A stretch of DNA of 64,000 nt from an uncultured Lachnospiraceae bacterium (GTDB lineage Bacteria > Bacillota > Clostridia > Lachnospirales > Lachnospiraceae), in contig CAKQYS010000001.1 of the NCBI GenBank assembly GCA_934293375.1, forward strand, positions 62,001 through 126,000, given 5' to 3'. Shown here one piece after another: positions 17,353 through 27,168 of this stretch. The translations under genes and the position numbers were made by a program. Position 1 is the stretch's first letter. Each line of letters starts with the position of its first letter. The notes under the pieces are model-generated. The model made no database searches. It was not told the DNA's origin and saw only the letters and a list, made by a program, of their open reading frames with translations.

Positions 17353-19788
17353 TTATGAAGTCTTTTGTAATAATGCGATAAAGTCATCTTCTTCAATAGG
17401 CTTACTGAAATAGTATCCTTGTATCACATCACACATCTGCGTCTGCAAAATCCGGAGCTGCTCAATATCTTCCACACCTTCGGCAATTACGCGGATGTTC
17501 ATTTTATGTGCCAAAGAGATAATGGTGTCTGCAATATACCGATCTTTTTCGTTGCTACAGATGCCGTCGATAAATGCCTTATCGATCTTTAAGGTATTGA
17601 TCGGTATCTGTGTCAGATAATTAAATGATGAATAGCCGGTTCCAAAATCATCTAATGCAATCTTTGCCCCCATTTCTTTCATCTTGGAAATCAGACTCAG
17701 ATTGTGATCAAGATCATCCATCAGAATACTCTCTGTTATTTCAATCTCAAGGTATTTAAGTGGCATACCGGTTTCATCCTGAACACGTTCTAATGTTGTA
17801 ATAATATGGTTGCCACTGAGCTGTGTAGTTGATACATTAACGGATACTGTGATCGGTGTAAATCCTTCGTTGATCAATCGCTTATTAAAGGCACACGCCT
17901 CGAATAATGCCCAGTCGCCCAATGCATCAATGATGCCACACTCCTCTGCAACAGGAATAAATTCAGATGGCGGAATATAACCGGCGATAGAAGAGTTCAG
18001 ACGCATCAATGCCTCATATCCGATAATCTTACCGGTTACAACATCAGCCTGGGGCTGATATACCATGTACATTTCTTCCTTTGCCATGGCCTCCTGTAAA
18101 ATGGCAATGATTTCACTCTTTTTATTGATCTCGTCAGCCATGCTGCTGCTAAATACATGATAGTTGTTCTTGCCGTTTGTCTTGGCACTGTACATAGCAA
18201 TATCTGCATTTTTGATCAGTTCGTTTAAAGTAAGTCCATCCTGCGGGAAGAAAGAAACACCGACACTCATAGATACATGTACGGTCTCGCCCATGATCTT
18301 AAATGGGTGTTTGGTAATATTAACAAGTTCAGCTGCAGTTTGAAGGGCATCTTCAAATTCTTCGATATGGTTACGGAAGATTAGAAATTCGTCACCACCT
18401 GTACGGGCAAGAATATCTCCTGGTTTAATACAAGTTGTCAGTTGGTCTGCAAGTTGTACCAGCAGATCATCTCCGTAGTCATGACCTAAGGTGTCGTTTA
18501 CATTTTTGAAATCATCCAGATCGATAAATAATACAGCGTGTTTCTTGTAAGAACTTCTCGCCTCGTTCAGGATGTCTTGGCAATATTTCATAAATGCCAG
18601 ACGGTTATATAACTTGGTCAGCCCATCGGTAAAAGCAAGTTCCTCCACATGTTTATTGTGTTCGATCAATTGTACTTCGTTGGCTTCTAACTGCCGCTGG
18701 GCATTTAATTGTCGCTCGTTGGTATCGGCGATGATCTTCATCATTTCGTTGAAACAGTGGGATAACTGTCCAAACTCGTCTTTACGATGGATATCGCAGC
18801 TGATCTGATAATTGCCGCTGGAAGCTTCGAGCATGCAGGTGTTCAATTCCATGATCGGATCGGTATATTTCTTGGTGAGGCATGTGCTGACAGCTAATGC
18901 AATCAGTAAAATGATGATCAATCCAATGGATAGCAGAATAGGAAGTGAGGATATGATCGCATGGTATGCATTTCTGTTCTCACGAAGAATGTAGACCCAG
19001 TGCAGATCCGGAATGATCGTGTATCCATATATATAAGTAGAGTGATTGTTTTCACATAAAATATTGGAATCTGAATTGCCATTCTGATCCTGCTTGGCTG
19101 TTTGGGCGATAGTATCCAAATGTCTTGCAAAATATGGGTCGGATGTAATATCGTCATGGTGAAACAGAAAATCTCCTGCGGCATCCAGAATATAGGCATT
19201 GCCATCAGTGCTAAGAAAGGCTCCGAAATAGTCGATGTCAACATTGCTTCTGAGAAGACCGATCACCTGTTGTTTTACGATGATAGGGGTCACGATTTCG
19301 AGGGAGCTGTCTCCATCGCTGATCGGAGCGTTTGGATAAAACTCTGTCCGGGTAATAGAAGCAACCGGTGTTTCCATATATTCGGACCAGTCACCGGTGT
19401 TGCTGACAGTGCCGGTAACATAATAACCGTCAATATCGTAGAGTGCATATGTAACAGGCGCTGCATTATCAGTTGCACTATGCTCGAACTGCTGCTTGAC
19501 AGCATTGTAGTAAACAGAAGTAGTGAGATCAAATCCCGGATTATTTACTTTCTCGGCAAGACATGACTGTACATACATATTAGAAGCAATGGTTTCATTT
19601 TCAGATACCAGTGTATTGAGGGCGGCACGAAAACCATCCATATAGATGCCAGTATTGTATTGTATGGAATTCTCTGTGAGTTCCAGATATTTGTTGGACG
19701 CCAGAATATAAGCAAGAACTGTCATGATAATGACAGGTATCGATGCCAGTAATATGATGTAGATCCTTAATGATTTTTTGATTGACAT
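17353..19788 (-). CDS. Membrane-bound dual GGDEF-EAL c-di-GMP protein with Cache sensor
   Basis: An 811-residue protein able in principle both to make and to degrade cyclic di-GMP. After TM1 (about 9-30) there is a periplasmic double-Cache sensor to about 275, TM2 (276-302), HAMP, a GGDEF domain (about 390-550) with an intact RTGGDEF active site, and an EAL domain (about 575-805) with intact YEALMRL and the DDFGTGYSS loop. The frame opens at 19908, but ATG 19788 is chosen because GGAGAA precedes it and the first TM follows at once. Both catalytic cores look intact, so the net activity must be measured. Confidence 0.94.
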   Translation of the reverse strand: MSIKKSLRIYIILLASIPVIIMTVLAYILASNKYLELTENSIQYNTGIYMDGFRAALNTLVSENETIASNMYVQSCLAEKVNNPGFDLTTSVYYNAVKQQFEHSATDNAAPVTYALYDIDGYYVTGTVSNTGDWSEYMETPVASITRTEFYPNAPISDGDSSLEIVTPIIVKQQVIGLLRSNVDIDYFGAFLSTDGNAYILDAAGDFLFHHDDITSDPYFARHLDTIAQTAKQDQNGNSDSNILCENNHSTYIYGYTIIPDLHWVYILRENRNAYHAIISSLPILLSIGLIIILLIALAVSTCLTKKYTDPIMELNTCMLEASSGNYQISCDIHRKDEFGQLSHCFNEMMKIIADTNERQLNAQRQLEANEVQLIEHNKHVEELAFTDGLTKLYNRLAFMKYCQDILNEARSSYKKHAVLFIDLDDFKNVNDTLGHDYGDDLLVQLADQLTTCIKPGDILARTGGDEFLIFRNHIEEFEDALQTAAELVNITKHPFKIMGETVHVSMSVGVSFFPQDGLTLNELIKNADIAMYSAKTNGKNNYHVFSSSMADEINKKSEIIAILQEAMAKEEMYMVYQPQADVVTGKIIGYEALMRLNSSIAGYIPPSEFIPVAEECGIIDALGDWALFEACAFNKRLINEGFTPITVSVNVSTTQLSGNHIITTLERVQDETGMPLKYLEIEITESILMDDLDHNLSLISKMKEMGAKIALDDFGTGYSSFNYLTQIPINTLKIDKAFIDGICSNEKDRYIADTIISLAHKMNIRVIAEGVEDIEQLRILQTQMCDVIQGYYFSKPIEEDDFIALLQKTS

Positions 19789-19839
19789 AGTAAGTTCTCC
19801 GTTCAATATACATATTAAATATGTAAAAAATATAGTTCC

Positions 19840-19868
19840 ATTATAACGAAAATATATGTATAATTCAA
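19840..19868 (-). promoter_or_regulatory. Promoter of the GGDEF-EAL gene
   Basis: On the minus strand TTGAAT (19863-19868), a 17-base spacer and TATAAT (19840-19845). A 7-base palindrome, TACATAT-TAA-ATATGTA (19809-19825), lies in the resulting leader and could be an operator. Confidence 0.7.
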
Positions 19869-19902
19869 TTCTTTTCCAATTATTTTTTGAGGAATTAAGG
19901 CA

Positions 19903-19931
19903 TTGCAAAATGGGCGGGTATTATGTATAAT
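19903..19931 (+). promoter_or_regulatory. Promoter P1 of the CheX-like/CheY pair
   Basis: TTGCAA (19903-19908), 17 bases, TATAAT (19926-19931). It gives a leader of about 105 bases before ATG 20043. Confidence 0.7.
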
Positions 19932-19997
19932 TATGGATAAGAATGTAATTATATGTCCGGTGCGTTTTGTGTGGTTTCCATGACACATAAGCAGGGA

Positions 19998-20025
19998 TTG
20001 AATGGATTATGTAATGTTTTATAAT
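19998..20025 (+). promoter_or_regulatory. Promoter P2 of the CheX-like/CheY pair
   Basis: TTGAAT (19998-20003), a 16-base spacer and TATAAT (20020-20025), directly ahead of GGGAGG (20031-20036) and ATG 20043. Transcripts from here would have a very short leader. Confidence 0.5.
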
Positions 20026-20042
20026 TATTAGGGAGGTTTGAC

Positions 20043-20939
20043 ATGTTTGGGGTATATTTTGGTAAATATCTTGAAAAGCAAGGCATATTGACGAGTGAAC
20101 AGGTGAGCGAGCTATTGGAGGAAAATCGGACAGCCCGCCTAAAGATGGGATTTCTTGCTGTAGAACAGGGGTATATGACGACAGCACAGGCTGACGAGGT
20201 TAATATGTTGCAGCAGATGCAGGACAAGCGTTTCGGAGATATTGCAGTAGAGAAGGGATATCTGACAGATGCACAGGTGGGGGAACTTCTTAAAAAACAG
20301 GGAGATGCCTATCTGATTTTTGTACAGTCCCTGATTGAACATGATTATATGAATCTTGAGCAGATCCAGAAGCATCTGAATGCCTATAAAAAAAGTGAAA
20401 GACTGACATCACTGGATCTGGATGCAATTAAGAGCAGTGATATTGACAAGATTGTGCAGGTATATACAAAGGAACCGGCAATGCCGCCTGTTGTGAAGGA
20501 TTTTATTGCATTGACGGCACGTAACCTGATCCGTTTTGTTGACAACAATCTGCATATTGACAAGGTTGAGCGAATGAATGATTATTCAGCTGATTATATT
20601 GCGTCTCAGAATCTTGAGGGTGAGTACAAGTTGTTTACCGGTTTTGCAGGAGATGGACAGGGTATCAAGGTGATTGCAGAAGCATACGGAAAGGAAATAT
20701 TTGATACAGTGGATGAAGATGTACTGGATGCATGTTGCGAATTTTTGAACTGCAATAACGGCTTATTTGCTACGAAGCTTAGCCACGAGGATATTGAGCT
20801 GGATATGGTGCCACCGGTTATGTATCTGCATAAGACGAAGATATGTTCAGATGGTAATGTATTCAGAGTTCCGTTTACGGTTCAGGGCAAGGCAGTTGAT
20901 CTGATTGTGTGTATCGAGACAAAATGGACGATCTGCTAG
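20043..20939 (+). CDS. Helical N-domain plus CheX-like phosphatase domain protein
   Basis: A 298-residue soluble protein. The N-terminal 130 residues carry repeated helical segments of the form FGxxAVExGYxTxAQxxEL (residues about 5-30, 38-60 and 65-90), resembling the N-terminal MshEN-type domain of type II secretion/pilus ATPases, known in some proteins to bind c-di-GMP. The C-terminal 160 residues resemble the CheX/CheC fold, with the catalytic ExxN pair at E233 and N236 in CCEFLNCNNG. CheX-like proteins dephosphorylate CheY-type receivers, and the next gene is exactly such a receiver. The assignment is by motif and neighbour, not by close similarity. Confidence 0.72.
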   Translation: MFGVYFGKYLEKQGILTSEQVSELLEENRTARLKMGFLAVEQGYMTTAQADEVNMLQQMQDKRFGDIAVEKGYLTDAQVGELLKKQGDAYLIFVQSLIEHDYMNLEQIQKHLNAYKKSERLTSLDLDAIKSSDIDKIVQVYTKEPAMPPVVKDFIALTARNLIRFVDNNLHIDKVERMNDYSADYIASQNLEGEYKLFTGFAGDGQGIKVIAEAYGKEIFDTVDEDVLDACCEFLNCNNGLFATKLSHEDIELDMVPPVMYLHKTKICSDGNVFRVPFTVQGKAVDLIVCIETKWTIC

Positions 20940-20982
20940 ATGTAATATATGAGAACCAAGAAATAACAGAAAGGTGATAGAC

Positions 20983-21342
20983 ATGGGAAAGATTTTGATT
21001 GTAGATGATTCTAGAACATCCAGAAGAATTTTAAAGGGAATATTAGAGACGGCAGGCCATGAGATTGTCGGGGAAGCAATGAATGGTGAGGAAGGATATC
21101 AGAAATACTGTGATCTGAAGCCGGATCTGGTGACATTAGATGTGACAATGCCGGTTTTGGATGGTATCGGTGCATTGAAGAAGATTAAGGCAGACTATCC
21201 GGATGCAAAGGTAGTTATGGTGACAGCTGCCGGACAGAAGAATAAGTTAGTTGAGGCTGTACAGGCGGGTGCAGATGAGTTCATTCCAAAGCCGTTTGAG
21301 CCTGATCAGCTGACACAGATGATCGCACATATTCTGCAGTAG
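20983..21342 (+). CDS. Stand-alone CheY-like response regulator
   Basis: A 119-residue single receiver domain with no output domain. It has the acidic pair DD (residues 8-9) in ILIVDDS, the phospho-acceptor D53 in LDVTMPVLDG, the conserved Thr in MVTAAG and the lysine in IPKPF. The start ATG 20983 was preferred to GTG 20974 since AAGGTG then serves as the ribosome binding site. It follows the CheX-like gene by 43 bases; together they look like a phosphatase-receiver module. Confidence 0.92.
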   Translation: MGKILIVDDSRTSRRILKGILETAGHEIVGEAMNGEEGYQKYCDLKPDLVTLDVTMPVLDGIGALKKIKADYPDAKVVMVTAAGQKNKLVEAVQAGADEFIPKPFEPDQLTQMIAHILQ

Positions 21343-21376
21343 GAATATAGAGTGAATTCATACATAAAGTGAACAG

Positions 21377-21404
21377 GCACTTCCATTTGGGAGTGCTTTC
21401 GCTT
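21377..21404 (+). terminator. Probable terminator after the CheY-like gene
   Basis: GCACTTCC / GGGAGTGC hairpin (8 base pairs with one G-T) with a four-base loop, followed by TTTCGCTTT. The U-tract is imperfect. Confidence 0.6.
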
Positions 21405-21461
21405 TGAATATGTCGTAGGGATGATACACGATTCTTATGATTCATTACAAGGAGGACAAAA

Positions 21462-24400
21462 ATGAGCAATGTAAAACGTATTTATGTGGAGAAAAGACCG
21501 GAATACGCAGTCAAGGCAAAAGAACTGTATGACGAACTGACGGAATATCTGAATCTTGATATTTCAAAAGTGCGTGTGTTGATCCGTTATGATGTGGAGA
21601 ATATTTCAGATGCGACATTTGCAACAGCAAAGACAACTGTATTTTCAGAACCACCGGTAGATGATATTTATGAGACTGCATTTCCGATGAACGAAGGAGA
21701 TTATGTGTTTTCTGTTGAAGCACTTCCGGGTCAGTTTGACCAGCGTGCAGATTCTGCAGAACAGTGTATCAGATTGCTGAACGAGAAGGAACAGCCGATT
21801 ATCCGTACAGCGACCACTTATGTGATCACAGGAAGCATGAAGGATGAGGATTTTGATAAGATCAAGAGCTATTGCATCAATCCTGTGGATTCAAGAGAAA
21901 CAGATGACAAGACAGTACCGGACACATTGGTGCAGAGCTTTGATGAGCCGGCAGATGTAGTCGTATTTGACGGATTTAAAGATATGGCAGAGGATGTTCT
22001 GAAAGAGTTATATGATTCATTAGGACTTGCCATGACATTTAAGGATTTTTTGCATATTCAGAATTACTTTAAGGATGATGAACACAGAGATCCGACTATG
22101 ACAGAGATCCGCGTATTGGACACATATTGGTCAGATCACTGCCGCCATACAACATTTGCGACAGAGCTTACCAATGTTACCTTTGAAGATGGATATTACA
22201 AGAAACCGATCGAAGATACATATACCAAGTATTTAGCAGATAGGGATGAGATTTACGCCGGTCGTGATGACAAGTTTGTCTGCCTGATGGATATTGCCCT
22301 GATGGCGATGAAGAAACTGCGTGCCGAGGGTAAGCTTGCTGAAATGGAAGTATCTGATGAGATCAATGCCTGTTCAATTGAAGTGCCGGTAGTGATCGAT
22401 GGCAAGGAAGAGATATATCTGATCCAGTTTAAGAACGAGACGCACAATCATCCGACAGAGATTGAACCATTTGGTGGTGCTGCCACCTGTCTTGGTGGAT
22501 GTATCCGTGATCCGTTGTCAGGACGTTCCTATGTATATCAGGCGATGCGTGTTACAGGTGCTGCAGATCCAACAAAGTCATTATCCGAAACATTAGAGGG
22601 AAAGCTTCCACAGCGTAAACTGGTAACAACGGCTGCCCATGGATACAGCTCTTATGGTAACCAGATTGGGCTTGCAACGGGTCTTGTGAATGAAGTGTAT
22701 CATCCGAATTATGTTGCAAAGCGTATGGAGATCGGTGCAGTTATGGCAGCCGCTCCGAAGAAGAATGTGAAGCGGCTGACTTCTGATCCGGGCAATGTGA
22801 TTATTCTGATCGGCGGACGGACCGGCCGTGATGGTATTGGTGGTGCAACGGGAAGTTCCAAGAAACACACAACGAAATCAATTGATACATGTGGTTCAGA
22901 GGTGCAGAAGGGTAATCCACCAACAGAGCGTAAGATCCAGAGATTGTTTAGAAGAGAAGAAGTGGCAAGTATTATCCGTAAGTGCAACGATTTTGGTGCC
23001 GGTGGTGTCAGCGTTGCAATCGGTGAATTGGCAGATGGTCTGATGATTGATCTTGATAAGGTGCCAAAGAAGTATGCAGGCCTTGACGGAACAGAGATTG
23101 CCATTTCTGAATCACAGGAGAGAATGGCAGTTGTTGTAGATCAGTCACAGGTTGATGCAATGCTGGGCTATTGTGCAGAGGAGAATCTGGAGGCGGTAGT
23201 TGTTGCTCGGGTGACAGAAGATCCTAGACTTGTCATGACATGGAGAGGCAAGGAAATTGTTAATATTTCCAGAAAGTTTATTGATACGAATGGTGCACAT
23301 CAGGAAAGTGATGTGACGGTTGCTATGCCGGATGAGAAGCAGAATTATTTCGACGAGCCGGAAGTATCTGATGTGAAGAAGGCGTGGATCGATACATTAT
23401 CAGATCTGAATGTATGTTCCCAGAAGGGACTTGTAGAAATGTTTGACAGCTCGATCGGTGCTGCGTCGGTATTGATGCCATATGGTGGTAAGTACCAGTT
23501 ATCTGAAACACAGACAATGATCGCAAAATTGCCGTTGGATTCCGGCAAATGTGATACTGTGACAATGATGTCATATGGATTGGATCCATATATGCTCTCA
23601 TGGTCTCCGTATCATGGTGCGATTTATGCAGTTGTGCATTCAGTTGCTAAGATTGTGGCATCGGGTGGTGACTGGAGCAAGATATATTTTACTTTCCAGG
23701 AATATTTCAAGAGACTGGGTACCGATCCGAAGCGCTGGGGTGAGCCAATGGCAGCGTTACTTGGTGCATATGCTGCACAGATGGGATTTGGTCTGGCTTC
23801 TATCGGTGGAAAGGATTCTATGTCAGGTTCCTTTAATGATATTGATGTACCGCCGACGCTTTGTTCTTTTGCAGTGGATGTAGCAAATGCAAAGGATGTG
23901 GTATCACCGGAGTTTAAGAAGGTGGGAAGCACATTGATCCAGATACATATCAAGAGAGATGCGTATGGTCTTCCGGATTATGAGGATATGAAGCATGTAT
24001 ACGATCTGCTGCATCAGGATATAGAAGCCGGCAGAGTGCTTTCTGCATATGCAGTTGGATTTGGCGGTATCATTGAGGCAGTTTCTAAGATGGGATTTGG
24101 TAATGGCATTGGTGCGAAGCTATCTTCTGATCTGAACAGCAGAGATCTTCTTAGAAAGGATTATGGTTCTATTATCTGTGAGATTGATACTGCAACAGCG
24201 TTATCAACGCTTGCATCTGTCTACACTGTGATCGGTACAACGACAGATGGCGAGTTTAGTTATGGCAATGTTACAGTGACGATGGAAGAAGCACTTGCGG
24301 CATGGACAGGCAGACTGGAGAAGGTATTCCCGACTGCATCCGGCGTGAAGCAGGAAAAGATTGATACGCCAGTATATGATACGAATGATATATATGTCTG

Positions 24401-25214
24401 CAAGAATAAGGTTGCAGTTCCTCAGGTGTTTATTCCGGTATTCCCAGGTACAAACTGTGAATATGATTCAGCAAAAGCATTTGCCCGTGCAGGTGCAAAT
24501 ACAAAGACAGTTGTATTTAAGAATATGGATGAACAGGGCATTATAGATTCTGTGGATGCATTTGTAAAGGCAATTGATCAGTCACAGATCATCATGTTCC
24601 CGGGCGGATTCTCAGCAGGTGATGAGCCGGAAGGTTCAGCGAAGTTCTTTGCAACGGCATTTAGAAATGCAAAGATCAAGGAAGCAGTTATGAAACTTTT
24701 AAATGAGCGGGATGGACTGGCACTGGGTATTTGTAACGGATTCCAGGCGCTGATCAAATTAGGATTGGTTCCGTATGGTGAGATCGTTGATCTGAAGCAG
24801 GATTCACCTACACTTACGATGAATAGTATTGGCCGCCATCAGTCGAAGATGGTTTATACAAAGGTTGTGACCAATAAGTCGCCATGGCTCAGAAAGGCAG
24901 AACTCGGCGGTGTATATTCGATTCCGGCATCTCACGGTGAGGGACGATTTGTTGCCAGCCGAGAGTGGATTGACAAGCTGTTTGCAAATGGACAGGTCGC
25001 AACGCAGTATGTAGATATTCACGGTGAGCCAACAATGGATGAAGCGTATAATATTAATGGCTCATATTCAGCTATTGAAGGAATTACGAGCCCGGATGGA
25101 CGTGTATTAGGAAAGATGGCACACTCTGAGCGTATTGGAGATTCTGTGGCTGTGAATATTACGGGAAATCAGAATCAGATGATTTTCGAGTCGGGTGTTG
25201 CATACTTTAAATAA
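21462..25214 (+). CDS. purL: Phosphoribosylformylglycinamidine synthase, single-chain form
   Basis: Converts FGAR, glutamine and ATP to FGAM in purine synthesis. At 1250 residues it is the long form in which synthetase and glutaminase are one chain, so separate purS and purQ are not needed. The N-terminal domain is followed by the ATP-binding HNHPTEIEPFGGAATCLGG and GRTGRDGIGGATGSS regions and GGKDSMSG. The C-terminal class I amidotransferase contains FPGGFSAGDEPEGSAKF, the nucleophile in LGICNGFQ and the SHGEGRF histidine/glutamate. It starts at ATG 21462 after AAGGAGG. It stands outside any purine operon here. Confidence 0.96.
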   Translation: MSNVKRIYVEKRPEYAVKAKELYDELTEYLNLDISKVRVLIRYDVENISDATFATAKTTVFSEPPVDDIYETAFPMNEGDYVFSVEALPGQFDQRADSAEQCIRLLNEKEQPIIRTATTYVITGSMKDEDFDKIKSYCINPVDSRETDDKTVPDTLVQSFDEPADVVVFDGFKDMAEDVLKELYDSLGLAMTFKDFLHIQNYFKDDEHRDPTMTEIRVLDTYWSDHCRHTTFATELTNVTFEDGYYKKPIEDTYTKYLADRDEIYAGRDDKFVCLMDIALMAMKKLRAEGKLAEMEVSDEINACSIEVPVVIDGKEEIYLIQFKNETHNHPTEIEPFGGAATCLGGCIRDPLSGRSYVYQAMRVTGAADPTKSLSETLEGKLPQRKLVTTAAHGYSSYGNQIGLATGLVNEVYHPNYVAKRMEIGAVMAAAPKKNVKRLTSDPGNVIILIGGRTGRDGIGGATGSSKKHTTKSIDTCGSEVQKGNPPTERKIQRLFRREEVASIIRKCNDFGAGGVSVAIGELADGLMIDLDKVPKKYAGLDGTEIAISESQERMAVVVDQSQVDAMLGYCAEENLEAVVVARVTEDPRLVMTWRGKEIVNISRKFIDTNGAHQESDVTVAMPDEKQNYFDEPEVSDVKKAWIDTLSDLNVCSQKGLVEMFDSSIGAASVLMPYGGKYQLSETQTMIAKLPLDSGKCDTVTMMSYGLDPYMLSWSPYHGAIYAVVHSVAKIVASGGDWSKIYFTFQEYFKRLGTDPKRWGEPMAALLGAYAAQMGFGLASIGGKDSMSGSFNDIDVPPTLCSFAVDVANAKDVVSPEFKKVGSTLIQIHIKRDAYGLPDYEDMKHVYDLLHQDIEAGRVLSAYAVGFGGIIEAVSKMGFGNGIGAKLSSDLNSRDLLRKDYGSIICEIDTATALSTLASVYTVIGTTTDGEFSYGNVTVTMEEALAAWTGRLEKVFPTASGVKQEKIDTPVYDTNDIYVCKNKVAVPQVFIPVFPGTNCEYDSAKAFARAGANTKTVVFKNMDEQGIIDSVDAFVKAIDQSQIIMFPGGFSAGDEPEGSAKFFATAFRNAKIKEAVMKLLNERDGLALGICNGFQALIKLGLVPYGEIVDLKQDSPTLTMNSIGRHQSKMVYTKVVTNKSPWLRKAELGGVYSIPASHGEGRFVASREWIDKLFANGQVATQYVDIHGEPTMDEAYNINGSYSAIEGITSPDGRVLGKMAHSERIGDSVAVNITGNQNQMIFESGVAYFK

Positions 25215-25253
25215 TTAAGAATCATTCTATACTGTGAGAAAGGATGTGACACA

Positions 25254-25751
25254 ATGAAAAAGATTATATTATTTTTAATCATCGTGATATCTTTGTCGGG
25301 GTGTACGCGGAGTCAGGAGCAGGATGCCTCATCACAGGAGAATGGAAATCAAGTGCCGGCGTCGACGGCACTTGATCCGGAATCTCTGGCAGATCAGGTA
25401 GATTCTTATGTGGGACAGAGTGGTGCACAGGATACATCTGCCACAACAGATCCGGTCGATGTAACGACAGCTGCAGATGCAGCGAATACATCATCACAGA
25501 GTGCGGTGACATTACCGGCGCAGGAAGATAGGCCGGTTGAGATATCGGGGTATGAAACGAAGGATGATACGGTGTATGCGACAGCAAATGTTGTAGTTCG
25601 CAACCAACCTTCTACGGAAGGAGATCCGGTAATGAACCTGAAACAGGGAGAGAGTGCACATAGAGTTGCCTACTCATCAGAATGGACAAAGGTGGAGATG
25701 AACGGATATTTTTATTATATTTCATCAAAATATTTGTCAGAGACACCATAG
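25254..25751 (+). CDS. SH3b-domain lipoprotein
   Basis: A 165-residue lipoprotein: short basic N-end, hydrophobic core, and lipobox LSGC with Cys17. A long Ser/Thr/Asp-rich spacer (about 20-95) leads to a bacterial SH3 domain (about 100-162) of the type YATANVVVRNQPSTEGDPV, which often binds cell-wall peptides. It is probably tethered outside the membrane. No catalytic domain is seen. It lies 39 bases after purL, but whether they share a transcript is unclear. Confidence 0.8.
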   Translation: MKKIILFLIIVISLSGCTRSQEQDASSQENGNQVPASTALDPESLADQVDSYVGQSGAQDTSATTDPVDVTTAADAANTSSQSAVTLPAQEDRPVEISGYETKDDTVYATANVVVRNQPSTEGDPVMNLKQGESAHRVAYSSEWTKVEMNGYFYYISSKYLSETP

Positions 25752-25851
25752 AGAAGTCTTGATTCAAAGATAATATATGTTTTGGACAATGATATGATAA
25801 GATACGAAGTCCGGACATCAGAAGATGATTCATGATAGGAGGAATTATGAC

Positions 25852-27120
25852 ATGGGAATGACGATGACGCAGAAGATTTTAGCTGCACATGCAGGATTAG
25901 ATCATGTAGAGGCAGGTCAGCTGATCGAGGCGAATCTGGATATGGTACTGGGAAATGATGTGACAACACCGGTGGCAATCCATGAAATGGATAAGTTTAA
26001 TACAAAGGAAGTTTTTGATAAGGATAAGATCGCGATGGTGTTAGATCATTTTACACCAAATAAGGATATCAAGAGTGCAGAGCATTGTAAGTGTGTCAGA
26101 GAGTATGCAACAGAGCATAATATCACGAATTTCTTTGATGTTGGCGAAATGGGAATTGAGCATGCACTGCTTCCTGAAAAAGGTCTGGTTGTAGCCGGAA
26201 ATGCATGTATTGGTGCAGATTCTCATACATGTACATATGGTGCGCTGGGTGCATTTTCAACAGGCGTTGGCAGTACAGATATGGCGGCCGGCATGGCAAC
26301 AGGAAAGGCATGGTTCAAGGTCCCGTCTGCGATCCGGTTTGTATTGACAGGTAAGCCGTCAAAATGGGTGAGTGGTAAGGATGTTATCCTGCATATTATC
26401 GGACTGATCGGTGTAGATGGTGCATTATACAAGTCTATGGAGTTTGTGGGAGATGGTATTGCCAATCTTTCCATGGATGATCGTTTTGCCATGGCCAATA
26501 TGGCAATTGAGGCCGGTGCAAAGAATGGTATTTTCTCGGTAGATGAGAATACAATTGCGTATATGAAGGAACATGCAACGAAGGAATATACGGTGTATGA
26601 AGCAGATGAAGATGCTGTATATGATGAGACCTATACGATTGATCTTTCTGCTTTAAAACCTACAGTGGCATTTCCGCATTTGCCGGAGAATACGCATCCG
26701 ATCGATGAATGTGGTGATGTTAAGATTGATCAGGTAGTGATCGGTTCCTGCACGAATGGCCGTATGGAGGATATGCGGATTGCGGCTGAGATCCTGAAGG
26801 GACATAAGGTAAAGAAGGGTCTTCGATGTATTGTGATCCCGGCTACTCAGGCAATTTATCTGCAGTCCATGGAAGAAGGATTATTAAAGATCTTTATCGA
26901 AGCCGGTGCGGTGGTATCGACACCTACTTGTGGCCCGTGTCTTGGCGGTCATATGGGTATCCTTGCTGCAGGAGAACGTGCAGTGGCTACCACGAACCGT
27001 AACTTTGTAGGCCGTATGGGTCATGTAGATTCTGAGGTGTATCTGGCATCACCTGCAGTTGCTGCCGCATCTGCCATTACCGGAAAGATTACATGTCCGT
27101 GTGAGATTATGGGTGAGTAG
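25852..27120 (+). CDS. leuC: 3-Isopropylmalate dehydratase large subunit
   Basis: With LeuD it isomerises 2-isopropylmalate to 3-isopropylmalate in leucine synthesis through a [4Fe-4S] cluster. The 422-residue protein is the short, anaerobe/archaeal type (EC 4.2.1.33 form). Cluster ligands are in GSCTNGRMED and in TPTCGPCLGGHMG. The frame opens at 25825, but ATG 25852 is chosen because AGGAGG lies at 25837-25842. It is followed 48 bases later by leuD. Confidence 0.95.
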   Translation: MGMTMTQKILAAHAGLDHVEAGQLIEANLDMVLGNDVTTPVAIHEMDKFNTKEVFDKDKIAMVLDHFTPNKDIKSAEHCKCVREYATEHNITNFFDVGEMGIEHALLPEKGLVVAGNACIGADSHTCTYGALGAFSTGVGSTDMAAGMATGKAWFKVPSAIRFVLTGKPSKWVSGKDVILHIIGLIGVDGALYKSMEFVGDGIANLSMDDRFAMANMAIEAGAKNGIFSVDENTIAYMKEHATKEYTVYEADEDAVYDETYTIDLSALKPTVAFPHLPENTHPIDECGDVKIDQVVIGSCTNGRMEDMRIAAEILKGHKVKKGLRCIVIPATQAIYLQSMEEGLLKIFIEAGAVVSTPTCGPCLGGHMGILAAGERAVATTNRNFVGRMGHVDSEVYLASPAVAAASAITGKITCPCEIMGE

Positions 27121-27168
27121 ACTTCAAGGTAAATTCAATATATATAGAATATAATAGGAGGCATAATT

